A stretch of DNA of 64,000 nt, taken from contig NZ_CP108513.1 in NCBI RefSeq assembly GCF_035989285.1, forward strand, positions 7,874,001 to 7,938,000, written 5' to 3'. This DNA is from Streptomyces sp. NBC_01235. Its GTDB lineage: Bacteria; Actinomycetota; Actinomycetes; Streptomycetales; Streptomycetaceae. The position numbers were made by a program, and so were the translations under genes. Positions 46,321 to 55,549 of the stretch are shown here, one piece after another (position 1 is the stretch's first letter; the number at the start of each line of letters is the position of its first letter). The notes beneath the pieces were generated by a model. That model saw only the letters and a list, made by a program, of their open reading frames with translations, was not told the origin of the DNA and searched no databases.

Positions 46321-47451
46321 TCAGGGGGCGAGCCATCCCGCCGTGTAGGTGTCGATCTCGTTCCTGACGCGTCGCTTGCCGGCCTCGTCCAGGAAGGACG
46401 TCTCGACAGCGTTCCCGGCGAGGTCGGCGAGACCTCGCTCGTCGAGGTCGAGGAGACGGGCGGCGACCGCGTACTCGTTGTTCAGGTCGGTGCCGAACAT
46501 CGGCGGGTCGTCGGAGTTGATCGTGACCAGGACGCCGGCCTTCACGAACTCCTTGATCGGGTGCTCGTCGAAGGTGCGGACCGCGCGCGTGGCGATGTTC
46601 GAGGTCGGGCACACCTCCAGGGCGACGCGGTGCTCGGCGAGGTGCGCGAGCAGCCTCTCGTCCTGCGCGGAGCTGGTGCCGTGTCCGATGCGCTCGGCGC
46701 GCAGATGGGTCAGCGCGTCCCACACCGTCTGGGGGCCGGTGGTCTCGCCGGCGTGCGGCACCGAGCGCAGCCCGGCGGCGATCGCCCGGTCGAAGTACGG
46801 CTTGAACTGCGGGCGCGGCACGCCGATCTCGGGGCCGCCGAGCCCGAAGGAGACCAGCCCCTCGGGGCGGATCCGGTCGTCGGTGGCGAGCCGCGTCGTC
46901 TCCTCGGCGGCCTCCAGGCCGGCCTCGCCGGGGATGTCGAAGCACCAGCGCAGCACGGTCCCGAACTCCGCCTCGGCCGCCTTGCGGGCGTCCTCGATCG
47001 CGTCCATGAAGGCGAGCTCGTCGATGCCGCGCCGGGTCGAGGAGAACGGGGTGATGGTCAGCTCGGCGTAGCGCACCTGCTGGCGGGCCAGGTCCCGGGC
47101 GACCTCGTAGGTCAGCAGCCGGACGTCCTCCGGGGTGCGGATGAGGTCGACGACGGACAGGTACACGTCGATGAAGTGGGCGAAGTCCGTGAACGTGAAG
47201 TAGTCGGCCAGGGCCTCGGGGTCGGTGGGCACCTTGGAGTCGGGGTGCCGGGCGGCCAGCTCGGAGACGATGCGGGGGGAGGCGGAGCCGACGTGGTGGA
47301 CGTGCAGTTCCGCCTTGGGCAGCCCGGCGATGAAGGCGTGCACGTCGCGGGCGCCGGCCGCGGCGGCCGCGGTGGGACCGGCGGGTGCGCCGGAGGCGGG
47401 GGCTGCGGCGGAGGTGCCGGACGCGGCGGGGGCGTCGAGGCGGTCGGTCAT
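46321..47451 (-). CDS. Adenosine deaminase family protein, probable 6-aminodeoxyfutalosine deaminase
   Basis: The protein has 376 residues. The zinc and catalytic motifs are complete: KAELHVHHVGS (H-x-H), VPHAGETTG, RIGHGTS and TINSDDPPMF. The HHVGS form after the first His pair, instead of HLDG, and the streptomycete gene neighbourhood suggest the futalosine-pathway enzyme that deaminates 6-aminodeoxyfutalosine in menaquinone synthesis rather than a plain adenosine deaminase. That assignment is by family knowledge and context. The first ~35 residues are an Ala/Pro-rich extension. Confidence 0.85.
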   Translation of the reverse strand: MTDRLDAPAASGTSAAAPASGAPAGPTAAAAAGARDVHAFIAGLPKAELHVHHVGSASPRIVSELAARHPDSKVPTDPEALADYFTFTDFAHFIDVYLSVVDLIRTPEDVRLLTYEVARDLARQQVRYAELTITPFSSTRRGIDELAFMDAIEDARKAAEAEFGTVLRWCFDIPGEAGLEAAEETTRLATDDRIRPEGLVSFGLGGPEIGVPRPQFKPYFDRAIAAGLRSVPHAGETTGPQTVWDALTHLRAERIGHGTSSAQDERLLAHLAEHRVALEVCPTSNIATRAVRTFDEHPIKEFVKAGVLVTINSDDPPMFGTDLNNEYAVAARLLDLDERGLADLAGNAVETSFLDEAGKRRVRNEIDTYTAGWLAP

Positions 47452-47618
47452 GGGGTCCTCCCCGGGACGGCGCCCCGGGCCTGGCGGGCCGGACGGGACG
47501 CGGGTGATCGGCTGATCGATGAGTCGGGATCATCGTAGGCGGAGGGCGCGGGGGACCGCCGTCGGCCTCGCCCACGGCACGGCCCGCCACCCACATCCAC
47601 GGCCGCGGGCCGTAGCAT

Positions 47619-47699
47619 GACGGAACGTACACATGACGGAACGTACGCGAGACGGAACGGCGTTCGGATGACGGAACGCGGGACGGAACTCGGGACGGA
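47619..47699. repeat. Iterated GACGGAAC octamers upstream of the DUF4190 gene
   Basis: Exact copies begin at 47619, 47635, 47651, 47670 and 47682, with a degenerate GACGGAGC at 47694. They lie between a possible -10 (TAGCAT, 47613-47618) and the ribosome site of the gene at 47735. They could bind a regulator or be a simple repeat. Confidence 0.6.
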
Positions 47700-47734
47700 G
47701 CGCATGGCCGAGGGTGACAAGAGGGGATCCACGC

Positions 47735-48619
47735 ATGTCCGACGACGCGCCGACTCCGGCCGGTGACGCCGCCCGCGACCCGTGGCCCGCGCCCGCTTCC
47801 GACGAGGCAGCCGGTCCGCAGGACGCGGTTCCCAGGGTGCCGTTGGACAAGGGAGCGGCGGACACGGGCGCCGCGGACAAGGGTGCCGCGGACAAGGGTG
47901 CCGGTGCCGCCGGTTCTCCCGCCACGCCCAACCCCTGGGCCGCCCCGGGCGACAGCGCGTGGAGCGGGCCCGGCCACACCGTCGCCGCGAACCAACCGCT
48001 GGCCCCCGCCCCTGCTCCCGCCCCCTCCTCTCCGGATCAGGCGTCCCCGCCCGTCCACGACCAGCGGACGGTCACCTCGCTGCCCGCGGACGGGACCGCG
48101 CAGCCCTGGGCCACCCCCTTCGGGCACCCGCAGACGAACGGTCCGTTCGGGTCCTTCCCGCCGCCCGACCCCGCGACGGCCGCCGGCGGCCCGCCGCCCA
48201 ACCCCAACCCCTTCGCACCTCCCGCCCAGGGCGGGGCGGTCCCTCCACCGCCCATCGCACCCGACGGGCCCGGACAGGTCCCCTACGGCTATCCCGGCGG
48301 CTACGGCTACCCGCCCCCTCCCCACTACGGGGGCGGCGCTGCGGGCCCCTACGGCTGGGCGGGGCACGGGGCGGGGGACAGCAACGGCATGGGCGTCGCC
48401 GGGCTCGTGCTCGGGATCATCTCGGCCGTCGTCTTCTGCCTGTGGCCCCTGGCGATCGTCCTCGGCATCCTGGGTGTCGTCTTCGGCGCGATCGGGCGCG
48501 GCAAGGCCCGACGGGGCGAGGCCTCCAACCCCGGTCAGGCGCTGGCCGGGATCATCTGCGGAGCGGCGGGCATCGTGCTCGCCATCGGAATGGGCGTACT
48601 GGTGATCGTGGCCCCCTGA
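47735..48619 (+). CDS. DUF4190-type membrane protein with Pro-rich N terminus
   Basis: This 294-residue protein has a long Pro/Ala/Gly-rich cytoplasmic part (~1-215), including three near-identical five-residue units (AADTG, AADKG, AADKG) from a 15-nt tandem repeat, followed by two membrane segments (GVAGLVLGIISAVVFCLWPL and LAGIICGAAGIVLAIGMGVL) joined by a GKARRGEASNPGQ loop. This is the DUF4190 arrangement, common in actinomycetes and of unknown function. ATG 47735 follows GAGGGGA. Confidence 0.8.
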   Translation: MSDDAPTPAGDAARDPWPAPASDEAAGPQDAVPRVPLDKGAADTGAADKGAADKGAGAAGSPATPNPWAAPGDSAWSGPGHTVAANQPLAPAPAPAPSSPDQASPPVHDQRTVTSLPADGTAQPWATPFGHPQTNGPFGSFPPPDPATAAGGPPPNPNPFAPPAQGGAVPPPPIAPDGPGQVPYGYPGGYGYPPPPHYGGGAAGPYGWAGHGAGDSNGMGVAGLVLGIISAVVFCLWPLAIVLGILGVVFGAIGRGKARRGEASNPGQALAGIICGAAGIVLAIGMGVLVIVAP

Positions 48620-49031
48620 GATCCCGCCGGCCCCCGGCACCGGCTGACCACGGCTCAGACAGATGCCGGCCGGTCCCGGCACCTCTCCAGTCGGTCCTGG
48701 CAACGTTCCGGCCGGTCCCGGCACCTCTCCAGTCGGTCCTGGCAACGTTCCGGCCGGTCCCGGCAAGGCTCTGGCCGGTCCCGTCACCGTTCCAGCCGGT
48801 CCCGGCGCCGTTCCGGCTGGCCCCGGCACCTCTCCGGCCGGTCCCGGCAGCCCCGGGCATGGTTCCAGTCGGTTCCGGCGGGTCCGGGCGCCACGGTTCG
48901 GGCCTCGGCCCCGAAGGCCCGGTCGGGCTGGAGTCGGGCCAGTCCCCGAAGGTGCGGTTGGGCCAGGGGAAGCCGGCCCCGGCGGGTTCCAGGGGGTTCC
49001 GAAACAGGGCCCGGCAGGTTCTTCCTGCCCC
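48620..49031. other. Intergenic region dominated by a minisatellite
   Basis: After the DUF4190 stop, the 21-nt repeats (48669-48857) fill nearly half of this gap. The rest is GC-rich sequence without a credible gene. An open frame runs through the repeat from ATG 48663 with collagen-like heptads but continues as an antisense shadow of the NADAR gene, so I do not call it. Confidence 0.5.
48669..48857. repeat. 21-nt minisatellite, nine units
   Basis: Nine 21-nt units in phase, the first four alternating two variants exactly (a 42-nt higher-order repeat), the later five more diverged. In the plus frame the units would read AGPGTSP and VGPGNVP. The period keeps frames open on both strands. Confidence 0.85.
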
Positions 49032-49592
49032 TCAGGCCTCCGCTCTCAACCGCTCCCGGGCCTCCATCAGGGCGAAGCCCAGCAGGTTCGGGCCCCGCCA
49101 GCGCTCCGGGTCCATCGCCGCCTCGTCGTCCGCCGCCAGGCCGATGCCCCACACGCGGTCCACGGGGCTCGCCTCCACCAGCACACGCTTGCTCGTGCTC
49201 AGCAGGAACGCTCGCAGCCCGGCGTCCGAGGCGAACTTGTGGACGCTGCCCTCGACCACGATCCGGAACCGCTCCCGCTCCCAGGTCGCCTCGTCGAAGC
49301 CGCGCACCAGCCGCCCCTCCTTCTTCGCCTGGGCGGGGGACCTGGCGGCCAGCGCCCTCCGCTCCGCCTCCGCGTCCTCGAAAAGCCGCGCCTTCCCGGC
49401 CATCATCCAGTGCTCGGCCGTCGCATACGTGACTCCGTCGACCACGAACGGTGACGGCCACCACTGGCTCAGACAGCTCTGGCCCAGCCGGCCGTCCGGC
49501 TGCGGCCGGTGCCCCCAGAAGTGCAGGTACTTGATCCTCGCCCCTGCCCGGACCTCCCTGACCAGGGCCTCCCGGCAATCGATCCTCTCCAT
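49032..49592 (-). CDS. NADAR family protein (YbiA-like)
   Basis: This 186-residue protein has the family blocks KYLHFWGHRP, CLSQWWPSPFVVDGVTYATAEHWMMAGKA and VWGIGLAADDEAAMDPERWRGPNLLGFALMEARE. NADAR proteins act on ADP-ribose or riboflavin-pathway intermediates, and some remove ADP-ribose from DNA or nucleotides; the role here is open. ATG 49592 is chosen; ATG 49604 is also possible. It is convergent with the DUF4190 gene and divergent from the polyamine cluster. Confidence 0.87.
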   Translation of the reverse strand: MERIDCREALVREVRAGARIKYLHFWGHRPQPDGRLGQSCLSQWWPSPFVVDGVTYATAEHWMMAGKARLFEDAEAERRALAARSPAQAKKEGRLVRGFDEATWERERFRIVVEGSVHKFASDAGLRAFLLSTSKRVLVEASPVDRVWGIGLAADDEAAMDPERWRGPNLLGFALMEARERLRAEA

Positions 49593-49697
49593 GCACGCCA
49601 GCATGGCAGGCACCACTGACACTGCGTCCCGCCTTTTCCGTTCCGACTCGACACCTGGTCGACCCCCGTCGACAGATTCCGTCGCGTAACCAAAAGG

Positions 49698-49718
49698 CAA
49701 CAACGGAATCACTTGTTG
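49698..49718. promoter_or_regulatory. Candidate operator of the polyamine cluster
   Basis: CAACAA and TTGTTG are a perfect 6-bp dyad with 9 bp between, about 95 bp upstream of the first dehydrogenase gene. TTGTTG itself could be a -35 box with CCAGGATC downstream as a weak -10. A repressor or PucR-type site is plausible. Confidence 0.4.
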
Positions 49719-49813
49719 GAGTGCCCTTGCTCTGCCAGGATCGGCAATCAAATCAGGCTGGAGCTACGCCACCCGCCCCCGCGCACAGCGGGGCGAAGGC
49801 GGAGGAGAGCGAC

Positions 49814-51325
49814 ATGCAGGACCGGTTCCCCGCACAGGAACGTTTCGCGGACGGCGCCCAGTACATCGGAGGCCGTCTCACCCACGGCACCTCGCCCCGG
49901 ACCCACTCCGTGGTCGACCCCGCCACCGGCGAGGAGGTCCACACCTACCGCCTGGCGAGCGCGGACGACGTCGACGCGGCTGTCGCCGCCGCCCGCGCCG
50001 CCTTCCCGGCGTGGTCCGGTGCCACACCGGGCGAGCGCTCGGACGCCCTGCACCGCTTCGCCGCCGTCCTCGCCGAGCGCGCAGAGGAGTTCGCCCGGGC
50101 CGAGTCCCTGCAGTGCGGCAAGCCGCTGAAGCTGACCCGCGAGTTCGACGTGCCGGGGACGATCGACAACACCGCCTTCTTCGCCGGCGCAGCCCGCCAC
50201 CTCGCCGGGCAGTCCGCGGGCGAGTACTCCGGCGACCACACCTCCTACGTCCGCCGCGAACCCATCGGCGTCGTCGGCTCCATCGCGCCCTGGAACTACC
50301 CCCTCCAGATGGCCGCCTGGAAGATCCTCCCGGCGATCGCCGCGGGCAACACCATCGTGCTCAAGCCCGCCGAGCTCACCCCGCTCACCTCCCTCCTCTT
50401 CGCCCAGGCGGCGACAGAGGCGGGCCTCCCCGACGGTGTCGTCAACATCGTCAACGGGACCGGAAAGGAGGCGGGCGAGCACCTCGTCGGGCACCCCGAC
50501 GTCGTCATGACCTCCTTCACCGGCTCCACCGCCGTCGGCAAGCGCGTCGCCGAGGTCGCCACCGCGACCGTCAAGCGGCTCCACCTGGAGCTCGGCGGCA
50601 AGGCGCCGTTCGTCGTCTTCGACGACGCCGACCTCGAGGCCGCCGCCAACGGCGCGGTCGCGGGCGCGCTCATCAACACCGGGCAGGACTGCACGGCCGC
50701 CACGCGCGCGTACGTGCAACGGCCCCTCTACGAGGCGTTCGTCGAGCGGACGGCCGCCCTGATGGAGACCGTCCGGCTCGGTGATCCCTTCGCCCCCGGC
50801 ACCGACCTCGGCCCCTTGGTCTCGCACGTCCAGCGCGACCGCGTCGCCGCCTTCGTCGACCGGGCGCGCGCCTACGCGCGCGTGGTGACCGGCGGCGAGG
50901 CCCCTCAGGGCGATCTCAAGAACGGGGCCTACTACCTCCCCACCCTGATCGCGGACGCGGCCCAGGACAGCGAGATCGTCCAGTCCGAGATCTTCGGACC
51001 GGTCCTGGTCGTCCTGCCCTTCGACAGCGACGACGAGGGCATCGCGCTCGCCAACGACACCCCGTACGGGCTCGCGGCCTCCGCCTGGAGCCGGGACGTG
51101 TACCGGGCGAACCGGGCGACACGCGAGATCAAGGCCGGATGCGTGTGGGTCAACGACCACATCCCGATCATCAGCGAGATGCCGCACGGCGGCTACAAGG
51201 CCTCCGGCTTCGGCAAGGACATGTCAGCGTACTCGTTCGAGGAGTACACCCAGATCAAGCACGTTATGTTCGATAACACTGCGGTGGCCCGGAAGCCCTG
51301 GCACCGCACCATCTTCGGGGACTGA
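49814..51325 (+). CDS. Gamma-aminobutyraldehyde dehydrogenase-type aldehyde dehydrogenase
   Basis: The protein has 503 residues. Cofactor motif PWNYPLQMAAWKILPAIAAGN, Glu in LHLELGGKAPF (~260) and catalytic Cys in INTGQDCTAATR (~297) are intact. It is about as close to the dehydrogenase at 25745 as paralogues of one pathway usually are. ATG 49814 follows GGAGGAG. As first gene before potD-A-B-C and the amine oxidase, it would oxidise the aminoaldehyde made from imported polyamines to GABA or an analogue. Confidence 0.93.
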   Translation: MQDRFPAQERFADGAQYIGGRLTHGTSPRTHSVVDPATGEEVHTYRLASADDVDAAVAAARAAFPAWSGATPGERSDALHRFAAVLAERAEEFARAESLQCGKPLKLTREFDVPGTIDNTAFFAGAARHLAGQSAGEYSGDHTSYVRREPIGVVGSIAPWNYPLQMAAWKILPAIAAGNTIVLKPAELTPLTSLLFAQAATEAGLPDGVVNIVNGTGKEAGEHLVGHPDVVMTSFTGSTAVGKRVAEVATATVKRLHLELGGKAPFVVFDDADLEAAANGAVAGALINTGQDCTAATRAYVQRPLYEAFVERTAALMETVRLGDPFAPGTDLGPLVSHVQRDRVAAFVDRARAYARVVTGGEAPQGDLKNGAYYLPTLIADAAQDSEIVQSEIFGPVLVVLPFDSDDEGIALANDTPYGLAASAWSRDVYRANRATREIKAGCVWVNDHIPIISEMPHGGYKASGFGKDMSAYSFEEYTQIKHVMFDNTAVARKPWHRTIFGD

Positions 51326-51383
51326 CAAGCGACGACGATCGGCCGCCGACCACGGCCGGACCTCCCGAAAGGGCACCACGCGC

Positions 51384-52631
51384 ATGGAGCAGTACGAGCC
51401 CGACCGCCTCAGTCCGGCCCAAGTGGCCGCCATACGGCGCAGCTTCCGCAGCGGCAGGGCGGCCCTGACCCGCCGGTCGCTGCTGCGCGCCTCCGCCGGC
51501 GGCGCGCTCACCCTGGGCGGCCTGGGGGCCTTGAGCGGCTGCGGGATCCCCGCGGCCGGCAAGACCACCGGCGGTACGTCCGCCGAGGACCACTCGGCGA
51601 AGGAGAAGACCGTCAACTTCTCCAACTGGACCGAGTACATGGACGTCGACGACAGCGGCAAGCACCACCCGACGCTCGACGCGTTCACCAAGCGGACCGG
51701 TATCACGGTCAAGTACACCGAGGACATCAACGACAACAACGAGTTCTTCGGCAAGATCAAGCCGCAGCTCGCCGCGGGCCAGGACACCGGCCGCGACCTG
51801 ATCGTCCTCACCGACTGGCTGGCCGCCCGCCTCATCCGCCTGGGGTGGGTCCAGAAACTGGACGCGTCCAACCTGCCGCACGCCTACGCCAACCTGTCCG
51901 CGCAGTTCCGCAGCCCCGACTGGGACCCGGGCCGGGCGTACTCGTACCCCTGGCAGGGCATCTCCACGGTCATCGCCTACAACAAGAAGGCGCTGGACGG
52001 CGTCGAGGTGAAGTCGGTCTCCGACCTGCTCGACAACCCCAAGCTCAAGGGCCGCGTCGGCTTCCTCACCGAGATGCGCGACAGCGTCGGCATGACCCTG
52101 CTGGACATGGGCAAGGACCCGGCGAAGTTCACCGACGACGACTACGACGCGGCCATCGCCCGCCTCCAGAAGGGCGTCGACAGCGGCCAGATCCGCCGCT
52201 TCACCGGCAACGACTACACCTCCGACATCACCAGCGGCGACTTCGCGGCCTGCATCGCCTGGGCCGGTGACGTCGTCCAGCTCAAGGCGGACAGCCCCGA
52301 CGTCGACTTCGTCATCCCCGACAGCGGCTACATGACGTCCAGCGACAACCTGCTGATCCCCAACAAGGCACGTCACAAGACGAACGCCGAGCGGCTCATG
52401 GACTACTACTACGAGCCGGAGCCGGCAGCCGAGCTCGCCGCGTACATCAACTACGTCTGTCCCGTCGACGGAGTGAAGGACGCGCTGACGAAGATCGACG
52501 CGGATGCGGCGAACAACCCGCTGATCATCCCCGACAAGGCCATGCAGGCGAAGTCCCGTTCCTTCCGCTCCCTGAGCTCGAAGGAAGAGACCGCCTACGA
52601 AGCGAAGTTCGCGAAGCTCACTGGGGCGTGA
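51384..52631 (+). CDS. potD: Polyamine ABC transporter, substrate-binding lipoprotein
   Basis: The protein has 415 residues. The N terminus combines a twin-arginine motif (TRRSLLRAS) with a lipobox LSGC, so it is probably exported folded by Tat and lipidated. The body is PotD/PotF-like (VNFSNWTEYMDVDD; GRDLIVLTDWLAARLI; DSGYMTSSDNLLIP), which bind spermidine or putrescine. It is followed directly by the ATPase and two permeases. Confidence 0.92.
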   Translation: MEQYEPDRLSPAQVAAIRRSFRSGRAALTRRSLLRASAGGALTLGGLGALSGCGIPAAGKTTGGTSAEDHSAKEKTVNFSNWTEYMDVDDSGKHHPTLDAFTKRTGITVKYTEDINDNNEFFGKIKPQLAAGQDTGRDLIVLTDWLAARLIRLGWVQKLDASNLPHAYANLSAQFRSPDWDPGRAYSYPWQGISTVIAYNKKALDGVEVKSVSDLLDNPKLKGRVGFLTEMRDSVGMTLLDMGKDPAKFTDDDYDAAIARLQKGVDSGQIRRFTGNDYTSDITSGDFAACIAWAGDVVQLKADSPDVDFVIPDSGYMTSSDNLLIPNKARHKTNAERLMDYYYEPEPAAELAAYINYVCPVDGVKDALTKIDADAANNPLIIPDKAMQAKSRSFRSLSSKEETAYEAKFAKLTGA

Positions 52632-53788
52632 CGACGATGAAGACCACAGACAACGGCAGCGGCGACGTCCGCCTCTCCGGCATCAGCAAGACCTACGGCT
52701 CCTTCACCGCCGTCCACCCGCTCGACCTGACCGTCCCACAGGGCTCCTTCTTCGCCCTGCTGGGCGCCTCCGGCTGCGGCAAGACCACCACCCTGCGCAT
52801 GATCGCCGGCCTGGAGGAACCTTCCTCCGGCACCGTGCACCTCGGCGACCAGGACGTCACCGCGCTCCCGCCGTACAAGCGCCCGGTGAACACGGTCTTC
52901 CAGTCCTACGCCCTCTTCCCGCACCTCGACATCTTCGAGAACGTCGCCTTCGGCCTGCGCCGGCGTGGCATCAAGAGCGTGAAGAAGCAGGTCGAGGACA
53001 TGCTGGAGCTCGTCCAGCTCGGAGAGCAGGCGCGCAAGAAGCCGCACCAGCTCTCCGGCGGCCAGCAGCAGCGCGTCGCCGTGGCCCGCGCCCTCATCAA
53101 CCACCCCAAGGTGCTCCTCCTCGACGAACCCCTGGGCGCCCTCGACCTCAAGCTGCGCCGCCAGATGCAGCTGGAGCTCAAGCGCATCCAGACCGAGGTC
53201 GGCATCACCTTCGTACACGTCACGCACGACCAGGAGGAGGCCATGACGATGGCCGACACGGTCGCCGTGATGAACGCGGGGCGCGTCGAACAGCTCGGCT
53301 CGCCGACCGATCTGTACGAGAACCCGAACACCACCTTCGTCGCCAACTTCCTCGGCACGTCGAATCTGATCGAGGCCGAGGTCGACACCAAGAACGGCGA
53401 CGACATCGTGCTGAAGGCGGGCGGCGGCAAGCTCGTCCTGCCAAAGGCCCGCTGCTCCGCGCCCACGACGGCCGGCGGCAAGGTGCTGGTCGGCGTCCGC
53501 CCGGAGAAGATCTCCCTCACCCACGCCGACGACGCGGGCGAGATCGCCGAGGGCCGCAACCGCATCACCGGGAAGATCGCCAACTCCTCGTTCATCGGCG
53601 TCTCCACCCAGTACGTCATCGACAGCGCGGTCTGCCCCGACTTCGAGGTCTACGCCCAGAACATCGACCGCGACTCCCGGCTGGTCCCCGGCGCGGACGT
53701 CGTCCTGCACTGGAGCCCGGCCCACACCTTCGGCCTGGACGCGTCACAGGACATCGACGCCGGCATCCAGGAAGAGACGGCGGTCTGA
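52628..53788 (+). CDS. potA: Polyamine ABC transporter, ATP-binding protein
   Basis: The protein has 386 residues from GTG 52628, overlapping the potD stop (GTGA); ATG 52637 is an internal alternative. Walker [10 protein letters not shown], signature LSGGQQQR, Walker [13 protein letters not shown] and the switch VTHDQEEA are canonical, with a C-terminal TOBE domain (~250-386) as in PotA. It energises polyamine import. Confidence 0.93.
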   Translation: MTTMKTTDNGSGDVRLSGISKTYGSFTAVHPLDLTVPQGSFFALLGASGCGKTTTLRMIAGLEEPSSGTVHLGDQDVTALPPYKRPVNTVFQSYALFPHLDIFENVAFGLRRRGIKSVKKQVEDMLELVQLGEQARKKPHQLSGGQQQRVAVARALINHPKVLLLDEPLGALDLKLRRQMQLELKRIQTEVGITFVHVTHDQEEAMTMADTVAVMNAGRVEQLGSPTDLYENPNTTFVANFLGTSNLIEAEVDTKNGDDIVLKAGGGKLVLPKARCSAPTTAGGKVLVGVRPEKISLTHADDAGEIAEGRNRITGKIANSSFIGVSTQYVIDSAVCPDFEVYAQNIDRDSRLVPGADVVLHWSPAHTFGLDASQDIDAGIQEETAV

Positions 53789-53789
53789 G

Positions 53790-54719
53790 ATGGCGACGCT
53801 CACCGAGGCGCCCCCGCCTCTCTCCCCGACGGCCCCCGAGCAGAAGCCGCCGCGCAAGCGCGGGCGCTGGACGCCGTACTGGCTGCTGCTGCCCGGTCTG
53901 CTCTGGCTGGTCGTGTTCTTCGCGCTGCCGATGATCTACCAGGCCTCCACGTCCGTGCAGACGGGCTCCCTGGAGGAGGGCTACAAGGTCACCTGGCACC
54001 TGGCGACCTACTGGAACGCGCTGAGCGAGTACTGGCCGCAGTTCCTGCGCTCGGTCCTCTACGCGGGCGCCGCCACGATCCTGTGCCTGGTGCTGGGCTA
54101 CCCGCTGGCCTACCTGATCGCCTTTCGCGCGGGGCGCTGGCGCAACCTGATCATGATCCTGGTGATCGCGCCGTTCTTCACCAGCTTCCTGATCCGCACC
54201 CTCGCCTGGAAGACGATCCTCGCGGACGGCGGCCCGGTCGTCGGCGCCCTCAACACGCTGCACGTCCTGGACGTCACCAGCTGGCTCGGCTGGACGGCAG
54301 GGGACCGGGTCCTGGCCACACCGCTCGCGGTGGTCTGCGGACTGACCTACAACTTCCTGCCGTTCATGGTCCTGCCGCTCTACACCTCGCTGGAGCGCAT
54401 CGACGGGCGCCTCCACGAGGCCGCGGGCGACCTGTACGCCAAGCCGATCACCACCTTCCGCAGGGTCACCTTCCCGCTGTCGATGCCGGGCGTGGTCTCC
54501 GGCACGCTGCTGACCTTCATCCCCGCGGCCGGCGACTACGTCAACGCCGAGCTCCTCGGCTCGACCGACACCCGCATGATCGGAAACGTCATCCAGACGC
54601 AGTTCCTGCGAGTGCTGGACTATCCGACGGCGGCCGCCCTCTCCTTCATCCTCATGGCCGCGATCCTTCTCATGGTCACCTTCTACATCCGCAGGTCCGG
54701 GACGGAGGATCTGGTCTAA
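53790..54719 (+). CDS. potB: Polyamine ABC transporter permease PotB
   Basis: This 309-residue permease has six membrane segments and the EAA loop LHEAAGDLYAKPITTFRRVTFPLSMPG (~210-235). The N-terminal 25 residues are a cytoplasmic Pro/Lys-rich tail. It starts one base after the potA stop and abuts potC directly. Confidence 0.92.
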   Translation: MATLTEAPPPLSPTAPEQKPPRKRGRWTPYWLLLPGLLWLVVFFALPMIYQASTSVQTGSLEEGYKVTWHLATYWNALSEYWPQFLRSVLYAGAATILCLVLGYPLAYLIAFRAGRWRNLIMILVIAPFFTSFLIRTLAWKTILADGGPVVGALNTLHVLDVTSWLGWTAGDRVLATPLAVVCGLTYNFLPFMVLPLYTSLERIDGRLHEAAGDLYAKPITTFRRVTFPLSMPGVVSGTLLTFIPAAGDYVNAELLGSTDTRMIGNVIQTQFLRVLDYPTAAALSFILMAAILLMVTFYIRRSGTEDLV

Positions 54720-55520
54720 ATGCCCTTCGTCAACTGGCTCAAGCGCCATTTCGTGGTTATCGCGGGACTTCTCACACTCGCGTATCTCCTGCTGCCGAAC
54801 ATCGTCGTCACGGTGTTCTCCTTCAACAAACCGAAAGGCCGCTTCAACTACCAGTGGCAGCAGTTCTCCACGGACGCCTGGAAGGACCCGTGCGGCGTCG
54901 CAGGGCTCTGCGGCTCGCTCTCGCTCAGCCTCCAGATCGCTCTCTGGGCGACGGTCGGCGCCACGGTCCTCGGCACGATGATCGCCTTCGCGCTGGTCCG
55001 CTACCGCTTCCGCGCGCGGGGCGCCGTCAACTCGCTGATCTTCCTGCCGATGGCGATGCCCGAGGTCGTCATGGCCGCCTCGCTGCTCACCCTGTTCCTC
55101 AACCTGGGTGCACAGTTGGGTTTCTGGACGATCCTCATCGCGCACATCATGTTCTGCCTCAGCTTCGTCGTGACGGCCGTCAAGGCACGCGTCATGTCGA
55201 TGGACCCGCGCCTGGAGCAGGCCGCCCAGGACCTCTACGCCGGACCGGCGCAGACGTTCCTGCGCGTCACCCTGCCCATCGCCGCCCCGGGAATCGCCGC
55301 GGGAGCGCTGCTCGCCTTCGCGCTCTCCTTCGACGATTTCATCATCACCAATTTCAACGCGGGCTCGACCGTCACCTTCCCCATGTTCGTCTGGGGTTCG
55401 GCACAGCGCGGAACGCCCGTTCAGATCAACGTCGTCGGCACGGCCATGTTCCTCGTCGCCGTACTGTTCGTCCTGATGTCGATGGTCATCGGAAACCGTC
55501 GGCACAAGCAAAAGGCATAA
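54720..55520 (+). CDS. potC: Polyamine ABC transporter permease PotC
   Basis: This 266-residue permease has six membrane segments and the EAA loop LEQAAQDLYAGPAQTFLRVTLP (~165-190). ATG 54720 follows the potB stop with no gap, so translation is probably coupled. Its C terminus MSMVIGNRRHKQKA is short and basic. Confidence 0.92.
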   Translation: MPFVNWLKRHFVVIAGLLTLAYLLLPNIVVTVFSFNKPKGRFNYQWQQFSTDAWKDPCGVAGLCGSLSLSLQIALWATVGATVLGTMIAFALVRYRFRARGAVNSLIFLPMAMPEVVMAASLLTLFLNLGAQLGFWTILIAHIMFCLSFVVTAVKARVMSMDPRLEQAAQDLYAGPAQTFLRVTLPIAAPGIAAGALLAFALSFDDFIITNFNAGSTVTFPMFVWGSAQRGTPVQINVVGTAMFLVAVLFVLMSMVIGNRRHKQKA

Positions 55521-55549
55521 AGCTCAAAGCTCTGTAGGGAGTTGAAATC

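Noticed and set aside
42895..47538. 1,547-codon plus-strand frame crossing five genes
   Set aside because: It is Arg/Gly/Ala-rich without domains, runs antisense or out of frame to recognisable genes on both strands, and is only a GC artefact.
48663..49454. Collagen-like 263-codon ORF over the minisatellite
   Set aside because: After the repeat it continues as the antisense of the NADAR gene; no ribosome site precedes ATG 48663.
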